From Xiphydria camelus (lineage: Eukaryota > Arthropoda > Insecta > Hymenoptera > Xiphydriidae), in assembly GCA_963678675.1 (NCBI GenBank), contig OY783200.1:13828890-13892889 (forward strand): a stretch of 64,000 nucleotides of DNA. The letters are read 5' to 3'. Made by a program: the position numbers and the translations under genes. Every line of letters starts with the position of its first letter. The first letter of the stretch is position 1. Below are positions 42,018 through 53,289 of this stretch, piece by piece. The notes under the pieces were generated by a model. The model had not been told where the DNA came from. It saw nothing but the letters and a program-made list of their open reading frames with translations, and ran no database searches.

Positions 42018-42557
42018 GGGAATCCTACTTTATCGCCCCCTTTTTTGCAAAATTCTACTTTTTCCACCGTGCTTACACTGCGTGACTGCAGTGTGGCTTC
42101 ACGGTTGACATCCAGATGGACACCCCAGTGCATGCACTCGAATGCATCGCGTGAAAGTAGTGTGCAGTCACGGTGGCGCCACTTTGATATCGGCGCTATT
42201 ATTCAATACTTCGATCTCCCGAATTGACAGCTATCGGGAAGTCAGACTTTTGACACTTTTCGCTCTCACGCAGCACACACAGCGCACTCTTCTCAAGCCA
42301 ACTCTGACTATCAAATTCTTGATCGTCGGTAAAGTTTCGGCACTGTATGTATGTAAGCTTGTTTCGTTTGGGATGAAACATACGGTAGGCGGGAAATCCT
42401 ACTTTATCGCCCCATTTTTGCAAAATCCTACTTTATCCACCGTGCTTACACTGCGTGACTGCAGTGTGGCTTCACGGTGGACATCCAGTTGGACACCCCA
42501 GTGCATGCACTCGAATGCACCGCGTGAAAGTAGTGTGCAGTCACGGTGGCGCCACTT
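42018..42557 (+). repeat. Direct duplication of a ~170-bp block
   Basis: 42018-42187 and 42388-42557 are nearly identical (ATCCTACTTTATCGCCC; TTACACTGCGTGACTGCAGT; CACCCCAGTGCATGCACTCG; GTGCAGTCACGGTGGCGCCA). Between them lies a part shared in reverse with 38440-38570 (GATCGTCGGTAAAGTTTCGG). The second copy ends exactly where the mariner fragment begins. Confidence 0.7.
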
Positions 42558-43203
42558 TGCTTTCGGGACGATGAAGTGTCCCTTTCGTACACAACCGTCA
42601 AACATTGGGTGACTAAGTACAAATGTGGCTGTACCAACATTTTTGATGATGAACATTCTAGGCGCCCAAAAACTGTTTCAACTAACGAAATTGTGGACTT
42701 AGTGCATGAAACTGTGATGGAAGATCGTCGATTGACTATGAAAGAGATTGCTGAGGCTTGTAAGGTATCAGATGAATGGGTGCACAAGATTTTGCACGAA
42801 GATTTGGGCATGAGAAAATTATCCGCGCGCTGGGTGCCGCATTTGTGGACAATTGTCAATTGGTCAATTGACTAAAAGCGCGTACGGCTTTACATGTCGC
42901 GCGAGTGCCTTGAGCAGTATAACAAAATCCAGCTGAATTTTTGCGACGTTTGATAACTTTCGATGAAACCTGGATCTAAAATTTCTTGGGGGAAAAAATT
43001 TGGGACAAATACCAAGGTGGAAAACGCAGTAGATTGGTATTTTTCAGGTGGAGAAAAAGAATTTTTTTCTGAAGGCTTCAAGGGTTGGGAGAAACGGTGG
43101 ATTAAATGCATCGAGTTACAAGGAGACTATGTTGAGAAATAAATTTTTTTACCTGGAAATATATGTTTTTCCTAAAAAGGCGGGAAACTTTTCAAATGAC
43201 CCT
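42558..43203 (+). pseudogene. mariner transposase fragment, 5'-truncated and internally deleted
   Basis: Plus strand: VSLSYTTVKHWVTKYKCG, then HSRRPKTVSTNEIVDLVHET, LTMKEIAEACKVSDEWVHKI and MRKLSARWVP (42575-42840), the second helix-turn-helix and linker of mariners. After a shift, SRECLEQYNKIQLNF and RLITFDETW, the first catalytic Asp region. The catalytic middle is missing; the tail GWEKRWIKCIELQGDYVE (43085-43135) is the usual C-terminus. The end at 43165-43203 contains AAACTTTTCAAATGACCCTCG, a mariner terminus. The 5' end was lost at the junction with the repeat at 42557. Confidence 0.8.
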
Positions 43204-43444
43204 CGTACCTAAGAGCAAAATTAGATATTTATGGTCTTTTCTAGATAACTTTTTAGCATCTATGAATATCTACGAAAAAAGATCTACTAAAAATAAGTAA
43301 TTTTCAAAGTCCCAATAGAAATTTGTAACTTCGTTATTAGTCGTAGAAATTACGTAGTAATTTTTGAAACATTTTATCGTGAGAATTTTTTTAATATTTC
43401 GTCGATATTATTGTTTTTGACGGGTATCCTTCAATGCCAATTGA
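43204..43444. other. AT-rich sequence, nothing recognised
   Basis: No supported feature. Confidence 0.3.
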
Positions 43445-43625
43445 GTTCGGAGCTACTTGCACGTGCTGCGCTTCACTACTTATTATCGAATTTACGGAAC
43501 ACTGAACGTCGCGTATTTGACAGATAGGAGTGAGGTATCATGTCGGAATTTAGCATGATTTCAGGGGTTCTTCGTTACCGGGCTGTTAGCTAGGTAAACT
43601 TTCTAGCTCCTTGGCATGAGTATTA
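43445..43625 (+). repeat. Diverged repeat with a conserved reading frame, copy 2
   Basis: Reads VLRFTTYYRIYGTLNVAYLT followed by RSEVSCRN; the partner on the minus strand is at 30430-30680. A stop lies after RNLA. Similarity holds for about 180 bp. Confidence 0.45.
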
Positions 43626-44034
43626 TTATTCTTGATTTACGAGTGTTAACCGTGTCTAAATTTATTTATTTCCCGAAGTTTCGCATACATTTTTGGACGG
43701 AGTTTTTATCACTCGGAAACAAAGAGTAGTGATGCTCATAACTATACTATATAGTTATTACTGTATTACTTCGACAAAAATATTATTTTTCTGAGTTTTT
43801 TATGTGTGATGATATGAAAGCTATAACTTCAAAATAGGCTGAACATCAACCTTTTAGAGAATGGTGGGATTTTGACTTATCCGATTATTCTTCAGACTCA
43901 AAGAATATTAATTTTAGACATATTTTTAATAGACTTTCGTATTCTTTCTACTTTCTTATCTTCTGCAATACTTATTGTTAGGAATATCTGTTAACATTGT
44001 TTAATGTTCATAAAATTGACAGAGAGAGAATTTA
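43626..44034. other. AT-rich sequence downstream of Sulf1, nothing recognised
   Basis: If the Sulf1 terminal exon ends at 44646, the gene's 3' UTR would extend into this region on the minus strand. No exon or clear polyadenylation context could be fixed. Confidence 0.3.
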
Positions 44035-44222
44035 GTACAATTGGTTTATGTCTGTCTCTACATATCTTCGTGCACCCAAATTAATTTTAATCGTTAAATA
44101 TTAGTTATATTGGAGAATCAATTAATTAAAAATTTCTAATTGAAATATGAAAGTGTTGACTTTTTAATGATTAAAATTAATGTTGATGCACGGAGATAGA
44201 GAAATATATAAACCAACTGTAC
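44035..44222. mobile_element. TA-flanked MITE (188 bp)
   Basis: Ends GTACAATTGGTTTAT and the complement of ATAAACCAACTGTAC, flanked by TA. The inner stem (AATTAATTTTAATCGTTAAA) is imperfect. Just downstream of the Sulf1 stop codon, possibly within its 3' UTR. Confidence 0.6.
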
Positions 44223-44645
44223 TAATTTCTTTGCTTATCAATTTCACCAACATTCATCATTGAAGGCGATACCTACTCCTTAATGAATCGTGATGTATTA
44301 TATTTATGGAGTAACTGAGATTGGAAGTGATTAACATTTCAATTTATTATATTATGCTTCGCTTGCATCGAGTTATTATTTGCTCTTGATTATAAAAAGG
44401 GTTTCTTCTAAATGATCTCTTACTAATAGACGATGATTTTATTCGTTGAATTTACCATTCTCTAAAGTATCATATCGATTTGCTCTATCAATACTAAGGT
44501 TTTATGAACTTCAAGATCTCTAGGATTGATAAACGTTCCTTAAATAATTATGGTGATGGTTAAAAAGTCTTAAAATCATATTTCATAATTAAGAAATTAA
44601 GATCACGCATCATAAGATTGTAAACTGTTAATAGTTCCCTATGAT

Positions 44646-44854
44646 TTATTGAGAGGACTTACCAAAAAGTTTATTATGCTTTCGTTTTGTGACGTATCGT
44701 TGGTGTTGAAGTATTGAAGACGTTGTATCTCTTGCACTACCTACTGTACAATCTTGCGTACCTTTACACCTCTTCAAGTGTTCTAACTGATCGTGAAGAT
44801 AAGACCTTTCTGTGATAGTTAAAGACAGCAGTCGATTCCATTGTTCGAAAGGAT
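44646..44854 (-). CDS. Sulf1: Sulf1, C-terminal exon (extracellular 6-O-endosulfatase)
   Basis: Minus strand. A TTTTAG acceptor (44855-44860) precedes coding sequence for DPFEQWNRLLSLTITERSYL, LEHLKRCKGTQDCTVGSA and QRYVTKRKHNKLFGKSSQ, then TAA at 44646-44648. The first Asp is split: its G comes from the exon at 58417. The C-terminal Sulf domain of animals has the same DPYQLxN...LxxLKxCKG pattern. The enzyme removes 6-O-sulfate from heparan sulfate outside the cell and so tunes Wnt, Hedgehog and FGF signalling (family knowledge). A GTAAGT at 44657-44662 would allow splicing out of KLFG to a further exon, so this may not be the last exon. A TA-flanked MITE lies 420 bp downstream. Confidence 0.85.
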
Positions 44855-44889
44855 CTAAAATAGAAAAAAAAAATGAATAATTTATACGG

Positions 44890-45250
44890 TGTTTTCGTCC
44901 CAGGAGAATCATGGCGGGTCCCGAGTCGAAAGTTTGCCCCTATTTTGATGGCTAGAACGACTTTCAAACCTACTTTAATGCTATATGATCGTCGAGCTCC
45001 TCTTTTGATGCTTTTTGAACCTATCTGTAAAATTTGCTCCTGTTTGATGGCCAGAGCCCTTTCACTGGGTAGAAGCTATGGCATTGAAAATAGGGTCTCC
45101 TCGCGAGTTGACATTTTGCCCCTACTTTGATGGCCACAGCACCTCCAGTGGGTAGAAGCTACGTCATTCAAAATAGGGCCTCGTCGCGAATTAAAATTTT
45201 GCTTCCATTTTGATGGCTAGAGCCTCTTTACTGTGTCAGAGTTTTGGACT
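44890..45250. repeat. Degenerate ~95-bp tandem repeat in the Sulf1 intron
   Basis: TTTTGATGGC(T/C)A(G/C)AGC, GGGTAGAAGCTA and ATTCAAAATAGGG recur at about 44955, 45045, 45130 and 45215. A further related unit (GGCATTCAAACGGGG, TTTTGCCCCTACTTTGA) lies at 46775-46815. The open frame at 44873-45130 arises from this array. Confidence 0.55.
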
Positions 45251-45449
45251 TAGAATATTTTCAACATGACGAACGGGACTTAGAAAAATTTCGGTTTCCT
45301 GCATATAGGGATTTGAAAACTTATTTGTGAATAAATGGACAAAAATTGTAATTTGTTCAATTATTAAATCAGTAAATTATTTGATTTCGAGTCTCCAGAG
45401 TATGTTGAGCAAGTTATAAACTATACTGTTTATTAAAAAGCACAGATTA

Positions 45450-46116
45450 CACTGGTCAACAAAATTACATTTTTTTTCTGTAACACGAACCAGACCAGGT
45501 GATTCTTATAGATTTATGTGCGCTAAAAACGAATCTGACTCTCAAATTTGCGTATCACACACGTCAGGATTTTGAAATACTTGAGGTTAAATATATGAAA
45601 ACGGGCGATTTTGGCCATATTCACGGGTCTATGACAATGAAACTAAAAAATGTTTCTTAATTGCACTTACAGCATTTGAAAGTGTCGTTTTTGAACTTCT
45701 TAATACAGTACTTGATTATTCCTAAACGATTTTACAAAGCGAAATTTCAGTACGACAAGTCGATGATGAAGTCAAGCCTGATACATTTAGGCGTGTGGCG
45801 CGGTGGACCTAAACGATCGACTTGTCGTACTGAAATTTGGCTTTGTAAAATCGTTTAGGAACAATCAAGTAATGTATTGAAAAGTTCAAAAACGACACTT
45901 TCAAATGCTGTAAGTGCAATTAAGAAACATTTTTTAGTTTCATTGTAATAGACCCGTGAATATGGCCAAAATCGCCCGTTTTCGTATATTTAACCTCAAG
46001 TATTTCAAAATCCTGACGTGATACGCAAATTTGTTAGTCAGATTCGTTTTTAGCGCACATAAATCTATAAGAATCACCTGGTCTGGTTCGTGTTACAAAA
46101 TCACTGTTGACCAGTG
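45450..46116. mobile_element. TTA-flanked foldback element (667 bp) in the Sulf1 intron
   Basis: Ends CACTGGTCAAC and complement, with TTA at 45447-45449 and 46117-46119. Arms of about 300 bp are nearly complementary (TACGACAAGTCGAT.. and ..ATCGACTTGTCGTA flank a loop of about 50 bases). Non-coding. In the Sulf1 pre-mRNA it would form a very long hairpin. Confidence 0.75.
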
Positions 46117-46119
46117 TTA

Positions 46120-46880
46120 TTACAGTAAAAAAATCAAAGACAATCAATTAATGTAGGATGAATAAACATTCATATATATTTATTTATTTATTAATATCAA
46201 TTTGTGTCTATGCAAGAATATTATTTTACCAAAAGATATAATCATAAATTTAGAAAAATGTTGAAAAAAAAATAATGCAATTATGAAATCTTATTTATTC
46301 GACCTCTTTCTTATTGACTGGAAAAGCAACATACATTTGTACATCAAACTTCATACGAACACCAATAGTAATAATATTGTTAATCACAGGAGCGTGCAGC
46401 AGATGACGACTCGAGGACACCGACCGATCAACGAAATTACGCAGCAAAAAGTGCGAACAGTAGGTAGTTGGATGGGTGACCGTTCACGATGGAAAGATAT
46501 ACGAATAATATTTATTTGTCATAGCTATTACATTATCAGTATTATTACGGGCTATTAAGAATTTCTCACTATTGTAATTATGAATATCTCCAGTGGCCAC
46601 ATAAATATTTTGACAGTTCAATTTGATAGTTGCTATTAATTGATTAATATTGTTAGTAATTAATTAAATATTATTATTTATTAATTGATAAAAATCAATA
46701 TATCAATTAATCTAATTTTAATTCCTAAAATAATAATAATAACAATAATATGCAGGGGTTGGCTGGTAGGGGTTATGGCATTCAAACGGGGTTCAAATTT
46801 TGCCCCTACTTTGAAGCTAAAAGTGGAAAATGCGGAAATTTCACCGATTTTTAGCTTCAAAGTAGAAGCAAAATAACAGA
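46120..46880. other. AT-rich intronic sequence
   Basis: Contains ATTAATTGATA-like simple sequence (46620-46750). No supported gene. Confidence 0.3.
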
Positions 46881-47119
46881 GCGAGAATTTACTTTGGATG
46901 CCTTAGCTTCTACCCATAGTCTAAGAGCCAGCGACGTTTTTGTGGTAGTGATTTTATAAAGAAAAATTCTATAATAAATCGTGAGACGAACTGATGTTCT
47001 TTCTATATCGCTGTGGGAGTAGAAATCACTGAAAATGCTTGGCAACGTCGCGCAGCGACGAAACTGACCATTTTTCTTAGAATGTATATTTTACTCTTTA
47101 ATAGCTATCAATGATTTAT

Positions 47120-47240
47120 TTTGATTTAACTAGGGGGCTCCGCACCTACTCGCTTCGCTCGTCAACTCCCGGGGGGCTATCGCCCCTGCGCCGCTATCGT
47201 GGCGCTCCCCCAAGCGTTTGCAGCAGCATCACGTCGTTGC
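47120..47240. other. GC-rich patch with CTTCGCTCG and GGGGGGCTATCGCCCC
   Basis: The sequence CGCTTCGCTCGTCAACTCCC followed by a CCGGGGGGCTATCGCCCC hairpin is of a type seen in several repeat families; I cannot name its source. It borders the trinucleotide array. Confidence 0.35.
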
Positions 47241-47249
47241 TCTCTTCTC

Positions 47250-47748
47250 CGTTCAATACGTCGTCGTCGTCCTCGTCGTCGCCATCCTCGTAGTCGCCGT
47301 CCACGTCGTCGTCCTCCTCATCGTCTTCATCGCCAGCCTCGTTGTCGCCGTCCTCGTCGTCACCGTCCTCGTCGTCACCGTTCTCGTCGCCGTCGTCCTC
47401 GTCGCCGTCGTGCTCGTCGTCGCCGTCCTCGTCGTCGCCGTCCTTGTCGCCGTCATCCTCGTCGCCGTCGTGCTCGTCGTCGCCGTCCTCGTTGTCGTCC
47501 TCGTCGTCGCCGTCTTCGTAGTCGCCGTCCTCGTCGCCATCGTCCTCGTCGCCATCATCCTCGTCCTCGTCGGCGCCATCCTCGTAGTCACCGTCCTCGT
47601 CCTCATCGTCCTCATCGTCCTCGTCGTCCTCATCGTCCTCGTCCTCGTCCTCGTCCTCGTCGTCGCCATCCTCGTAGTCGCCGTCCTCGTCGTCGTCCTC
47701 CTCATCGTCATCGTCCACGTCGTCGTCATCCTCGTCCTCCTCCTCCAA
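47250..47748. repeat. GTC/GAC trinucleotide compound microsatellite (~500 bp)
   Basis: Nearly pure CGTCGTCGTCCTCGTC-type triplets with CGCCGTC and CATCCTC variants. One minus-strand frame (47748-47194) encodes about 170 residues of almost only Asp/Glu/Gly/Tyr; the plus frames give Arg- or Val-rich runs. All frames stay open because the unit is 3 bp, so coding cannot be inferred. Confidence 0.85.
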
Positions 47749-48314
47749 CTACTTTCCGTACTTCGCGCATCCGGTTCGAAGTCGCCGGGGTTTTTGGCGA
47801 CACATTTTTTCTCTCGATAACTATTTTATATAATAGAGAGATATATGGTTCTGTATAGCCTATCCTTTGTTTTGCTGTAAAAACTTCGTAGATTTATTGA
47901 CACATTGAAATTAAATTTAATGTAAATCAAAATGTATCCGATATTATGGCACTTTACTCAACATGTCCCTTACCCCACTCGTCTATCACCTGCGGTCGCT
48001 GCATTCGGAGAGGCAGAGTGAGTGACAATGATCGATTAGAGCGATAGTTATTTTTAGGTTGCAAAATTCGCGCTGTGTGTCAGTGAAGTGCAGTCAAATA
48101 AAATACTATATTGTGTAAGTAAAGAAATAAAGTTCATAAGAGTGTTACTAATTCAACGAATCTCAGTTAACCCCACTATCAATTTTTCGATAACGAGACT
48201 GAATGAAAAAAGCTATTTTAAATGTAATTTTTTTCGCCATGATTTGCAGATTGTCTTCCAAGAATGCGTTCCGATGTTCATTGCCAGTTTGGCAATTGTA
48301 GCCGTATTTCTAAT

Positions 48315-48425
48315 CAACAATAGTAATACCATGACATTTTTATTATGCCATGGTATTACTATTGTTTTTAAAACCATATATCTGAACTATATTATCTTGA
48401 AATGTCGTGGCATTACTATTGTTGA
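48315..48425. repeat. Triplet of CAATAGTAATACCATG words, two inverted
   Basis: CAACAATAGTAATACCATG (48317), its inverse CATGGTATTACTATTGTT (48349), and again GGCATTACTATTGTTG (48410). The first two form a tight hairpin with a 15-base loop. Confidence 0.55.
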
Positions 48426-49141
48426 TTACTTGTTTAGTTTTCTTTTCTACCCATCAGTATCGAAGTTTCACTTGTTTCGCGCGTGGCGGCCACACGTTTT
48501 GGTTTTTTTTTCATATCAATTTCTGGACCAAAACTTCAATAATTATTGAATTATAATTAGTCGTATGTTTTATCAACATTTTTCAAGACGTTCTTGATCC
48601 ATAAACGATCACAACAGAGCACACCGAGCCGAAAGGATTGTTCTTAAATTTTTTATTGAATTCAATATGAATTTTGTTATGGGCATTAAATGTAGTGTAA
48701 GGAATATCATGTTCATGAAATGTATTTTCAATGACATTGGACATTGGATTTGAATTTTATGAAGAGAATTATATTACATGAAAAATGTATGGCCGATGTT
48801 AATCCCACCGACACTTTTTATGTAAAAATGATGCTACCTAACTTAAAAAAAGCGGAGGAGATTTAGACATTGAAATAAAATTTTCTTTTCTTTAAAAGAA
48901 TACTATTATGAATAGAGTGTATTTAAATAAAGCTTATTTTATACTTAAAAAAATCAGATCTTTAAATAGTCTCAGTATTTCATTTTTAACTAATGTGAGA
49001 TTTCCCATCAAATTCTGAAGTTGTATTCAACTTATAGATCATTTCTAAAATGGTAGGAAGTGGAAGACGTTGCAGTGTTGGTTATTGCAAGAGCCAACAA
49101 GGGAAAAATAAGTATTCTTTTTTTCATTCGCAAAATATTTA

Positions 49142-49319
49142 GGCTAGGTCCAGACGAAGCGATTTACGCGCGATTCGAGTAGCGCGTTTCAAATATCGCG
49201 CGACTATAATATAACTAAAGATTTATATATTCCGTCCAGATGCAGTCGCGCGTTTCGTTGCTTGAATCGCACGTTTCGTTGCTCGAATCGCGCGTATATC
49301 GCTTCGTCTGGACAGGGTC
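49142..49319. mobile_element. Harbinger-type MITE (178 bp)
   Basis: Inverted ends with GTCCAGACGAAGCGAT and CGCGCGATTCGAG, flanked by TTA at 49139-49141 and 49320-49322. GC-rich stems, AT-rich loop. Inside the Sulf1 intron. Confidence 0.7.
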
Positions 49320-49549
49320 TTACAGCTACAAAAGGAATGGATAAATCGATGATATCGAATCGATAAGATTAATGCTGTAAATACTCGTATTTGCAGCTTA
49401 TATTTTTTACCTTCAGATTTCGAACGAAATTTGAAAGGCAGAACTTCTAAACGTTCCCTGTAGAAAAAAGTTAAACCCCTTCATGGTAAGTTTCTGTTTC
49501 TTAAATTCATTAAAATAACAATTTGATTCTTCGAGATTTCGTGGTTTCT

Positions 49550-50260
49550 TTTCTTTTCGTTTTCCTTGCTTCTTTTTTTGTGTGTGCATTGCTAGTGAGC
49601 GGGTGAGGGAGTACGGCGAAGACGTCACTGATAAGCTCTTTCCTCTTCTCGTTGCTTTTTCTCGGGTTCGAATCGTGCGCCGATCGTTTTTCCTGTGCTT
49701 CACGCGCGTTTCGTTTTCCGAGATCCGCTCGGTACAGGCGTTTCGATTATCTGCATTTCAATCATTTGCACTGCACCTCATTCGAGCTGCCCCTCGTGTG
49801 GATTGCACTCGCTTTCGGCGTCCTTGAAACATCGGGATCGTATCGACGAGAAAACGCCGTTGGATTGGCGCTAGACTGCTGCCAATAAAGCTGCTTTTCT
49901 TTGTCTTAGGGGTTGCATTTTAGTTTTTCTTTTCGTCCGTGGATTGCGCCATTCCGAGTTCCCAGTCTGTTCTTTTTCAAACCTCCTCTCTACTATATAC
50001 CAAGTTGGCCGAGTTCGGTTGAGATCTGACCGTTGCAGGTCTCTCGCGTTCGTTTTTCGCATCATCGATCGGTTGGGTCATGACCCGCCTAACGCCCATC
50101 GTTTCGTGCGCGGCATCGTTGTCGCTGCAAATAGTCCAGGAAAAAGAGGTCTGAAATACATGTTTTTAGCAACTAGGCTGCGTTTTTGTCTAAACGTTGT
50201 ATTTGATCCCATAAAGCTCTGGGTGAAGTATCGCGGTTTTTCCCCCAGGGGTTAGGGCTG
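49550..50260. other. Unassigned pyrimidine- and CpG-rich block in the Sulf1 intron
   Basis: Rich in TTTCG, CGCG and TCGTT words, with several open frames that lack known motifs. It contrasts with AT-rich flanks. It might be an alternative Sulf1 promoter or first exon, an enhancer, or an LTR-like repeat; none can be shown. Confidence 0.3.
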
Positions 50261-50269
50261 AAAAACAAT

Positions 50270-50890
50270 AACAAATACCCCAAAAGTGGGTTATTCGATA
50301 ATAACTCGAAAACTAAGCGAGATATCGAAAAAAGTGAAAGTAAAAATGTAGAGCTTAAAATTCTCTATAAAAAAGGTTCACAGTTTGCCCCCACTCCCCA
50401 CGGTTTACCCTCTAGAGCCGCGCGAACGTTAGGTGTGGAAAAAAAATTATAAAACATCGAAGATTTAACATTTTTGAATGCTTTTTGTTTTAAATTGCTT
50501 AAGAAATTCTCTACTTTTTAAATAAAATAATGTTTTTTTTTCACTCAATTGTTTAAAAAGGTTCAATTAAAATAAACTATATCTCTCGATATATTGAATT
50601 ATTTTTTCTTCTTTGTGTTCCATAATTTTGTTAGTTAAATTCCCTACACATTACACTCGGGTCATTTTTCTGTAATTGTCGTAATTTTTGAAATATACGT
50701 TTTTATAAATTGCTTTGCCAATCTTTCTGCACCGTTCACACTCATTATAGTGGTCGCCAGAGTCCACTCTCCACGCTTCCTTCTTTCCCCCCGTGATGGT
50801 GGGTGCTAGATCCTCGGGCCCGTTACCCTCCTGGGTCTCGCTCTCCTCCCTTTAAACTTCCCTAATATCGACCGTTTTCGCACAGCAAAA
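50270..50890. other. AT-rich intronic sequence, then a GC-rich patch (50750-50870)
   Basis: Nothing recognised. Confidence 0.25.
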
Positions 50891-50892
50891 TA

Positions 50893-51613
50893 CAGGGTGT
50901 CCCTAAATATCATGTGCAAACGGAAGGAGGTAATTCTATGGCTTATTTCATGACTAAACATAGGCCCGTAAAAGCTTCGTTACTGATCTACATGGTGTTG
51001 AAATTTCAACATTTTTTTAGATAACGCGGTTTTTGTAGCAATGATTTATTACAATAAAAAAACCTAAATAATAAACATAACAAAACAACGTTACAAAAAC
51101 TGCTGAAAGTGACCACCTCCAACCTAAAGGTACACATGCCTCCACTCTTCTTCTCATTGATTCCCGGACTTTTTGGAACATTCCCGGAGTATTTCTTACG
51201 GTTTTTTCTCGATAACGGTGGCAGATACGAAAAAACTACAAGAAACCAAAAAGATTGTAAACAAAACAGAAAATTTATTTTCATTTTAGAATCTACCAGA
51301 GGCACATCGTGAAAAAGTTCAGGGGGAGAAAATGGGGCACGACCCCTAAAAAAGTACCCCCCTGTAGATTTTCACAACCATTTGACATACCAAAGGATAT
51401 AAGCCCTACAGCATAACCTACATTCCAAATTTGAGCTAAATATCTTAAAAACTGCAGGGGCTATAAAAATAAACTAAACACATTTTGAAGTTTCAGGGCC
51501 CTGTAGATCAGTACCGAAGATTTTACGGACCTATGTTTATATGAACATTTAGTCATGAAATAAGCCAAAGAATTACCTCCTTCTGTGTGTACATGATAAT
51601 TAGGGACACCCTG
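50893..51613. mobile_element. TA-flanked element, family C, copy 1 (721 bp, internally deleted)
   Basis: Ends CAGGGTGTCCCTAAATATCA and the complement of TGATAATTAGGGACACCCTG, TA at 50891-50892 and 51614-51615. Shares GGAGGTAATTCT, CATAGGCCCGTAAAAGCTTC and the CTCGATAACGGTGGCAGATA core with 57261-58326; relative to it the left inner arm is missing. Non-coding. Confidence 0.75.
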
Positions 51614-51625
51614 TATATGTTATGC

Positions 51626-52397
51626 ACCATCATGTAGCTATATTATAAAAAAAAAAATATTGCATTATTTTGCCCATAAATGAAGTAAAATAAGTTTGAA
51701 TTTTTCAATAATTTTTGTTTTGCATACTAAGAATAGCACCACCGCCGTTTTTTTTATATAGATTCAAGCATGATTAAACTATGACATATGATTTTTACGA
51801 GATGATTTGTGTGATTGAACAAGTGGGAAGAAATTAATGAAAATGGAACAACTTTGGTTCTGCCGTTTTTCGCGACCTATTACGTTAGGAAAACGGCGGA
51901 AGCAAAGTTGAACACCTATTAATTCGAATTTTTACTTTACAAAAAGAATAGTAGGTATTTATTTACAATTACTTATTACTAACGAGAATACAATTTACGA
52001 AACGTAATATATTTACATATAAATCTGTAATGTTCCGTCACACGTTAAGCGGACGTCTATATCGGTTCTTATCGTTTATTATCATCGCGATGTAAGTAAA
52101 GCGCCTGTAGAGTTAATCGCGCCATCGGTCGCAATGGTGAGTTATTCCAGGATCTCTTAATTGCTGTGTTTGCGGATCAACAGGTAACATACTGTAATTG
52201 TTATTCCCTTTGAAATGCGAAAGCAGGCATATATTAAAAGAAGACTATTTATTTCTAGTGGAAATCGATGCTGCAAAAATCATTTGATGAAAGATAATTT
52301 CTATGAAGACGATCTATGCTTTCTAAAAGTGATTTCTAATCCAAGTTTTGTAGAAACTTCTGATCTACAAAAATTGTTAGAAAATCTTGCTGTATGA
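51626..52397 (+). mobile_element. ISL2EU-like element, 5' fragment (copy 3)
   Basis: 51626-52030 matches the inner part of the copy 1 end (CACCATCATGTAGCTATAT; GGAAAACGGCGGAAGCAAAG). It is followed on the plus strand by a coding piece: MRKQAYIKRRLFISSGNRCC, DNFYEDDLCFLKVISNPSFV, ETSDLQKLLENLAV (52215-52394), homologous to residues after CFICES in copy 2 (VFIERRLYVPKGNRCC). The outer end and all downstream parts are missing. Confidence 0.65.
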
Positions 52398-52759
52398 ATA
52401 AAAATTATGCGTCACTGTAGACGCAGTACTTTCTCTGTACCTGATAAGCCAGGTATCAAGTTTATCGGAACGGTCACCTATTGCGTCCGTCATTTCTCCC
52501 CTTTACAAGGCTGACTTAATAGTCGACGGATAGCGGTATTGATTCCAGTAAGTATTGCGGGAGACGGCTTATTTCGACCCATCCGGTAACTAACCTTTCC
52601 GAGAAAGGTGCGAGACTGAAAGTGCATTTATAGCCTAGATTCGCTGAAATATATCGCCCTCATTATGTCGAGATTGACCCTAGATTAACGAGTTAAATAT
52701 ATCGCGGTAATACTAATTACTAAGGATCGATAATCAAAATTCCGACCATCGTTTGTCGG

Positions 52760-53003
52760 AACAAATAGATCTGAATAAATATGATCTAATTTGAATTTCG
52801 GATGGATGAATAAGATCTATTTTGATCCAGCTAGATCTGACTTGATCTAGATCGGATCTGATCCGAATCCCGAACCTAAAAATTATATCTATTTTAACCA
52901 GACTGGATCTGACTTAATCTGATCAGATCGGGCCAAAATCATGATCTAGTCAGATCTGGAAAAGTTGATCTGATTAGATTTAGTCTGATCTGATCATTTT
53001 TTC
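52760..53003. repeat. GATCT-rich cryptic repeat
   Basis: GATCT, GATCTGA and TGATCTGA recur about 20 times in 245 bp without a fixed unit length. The bias is striking against both flanks. Confidence 0.6.
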
Positions 53004-53289
53004 CAGGGTAGAGCAAACGATAAATGATAATGAAAATCGCACTGAGAATCACGAGAATACAAGTGTAACATTCGCAGAGGAAGGAGCCCCGAAATCAGCG
53101 AGTCCAATGAAGATGAGATCAGAGATCAATCCAAAAGGTGTGTATTTTGACCATATGAATATTGGGTCTCATGGGGCCGAGAGCAGGAGATAAAAATCCC
53201 GTTGCGAGCGAGCTCGCTACCAACCAGTGAAATACCCGGTGGTGCTCAATTGGTGTGTCCGCCTTTCGTAATCATGGAGACGAGTACAT

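Noticed and set aside
47120..47200. Possible viral insertion signalled by the GGGGGGCTATCGCCCC hairpin
   Set aside because: Only a short GC-rich hairpin is present, with no viral gene or structural motif beside it.
47199..47858. Arg-rich, Val-rich and Thr-rich long frames over the GTC array
   Set aside because: Every frame of a 3-bp repeat stays open; no motif, start context or splice evidence.
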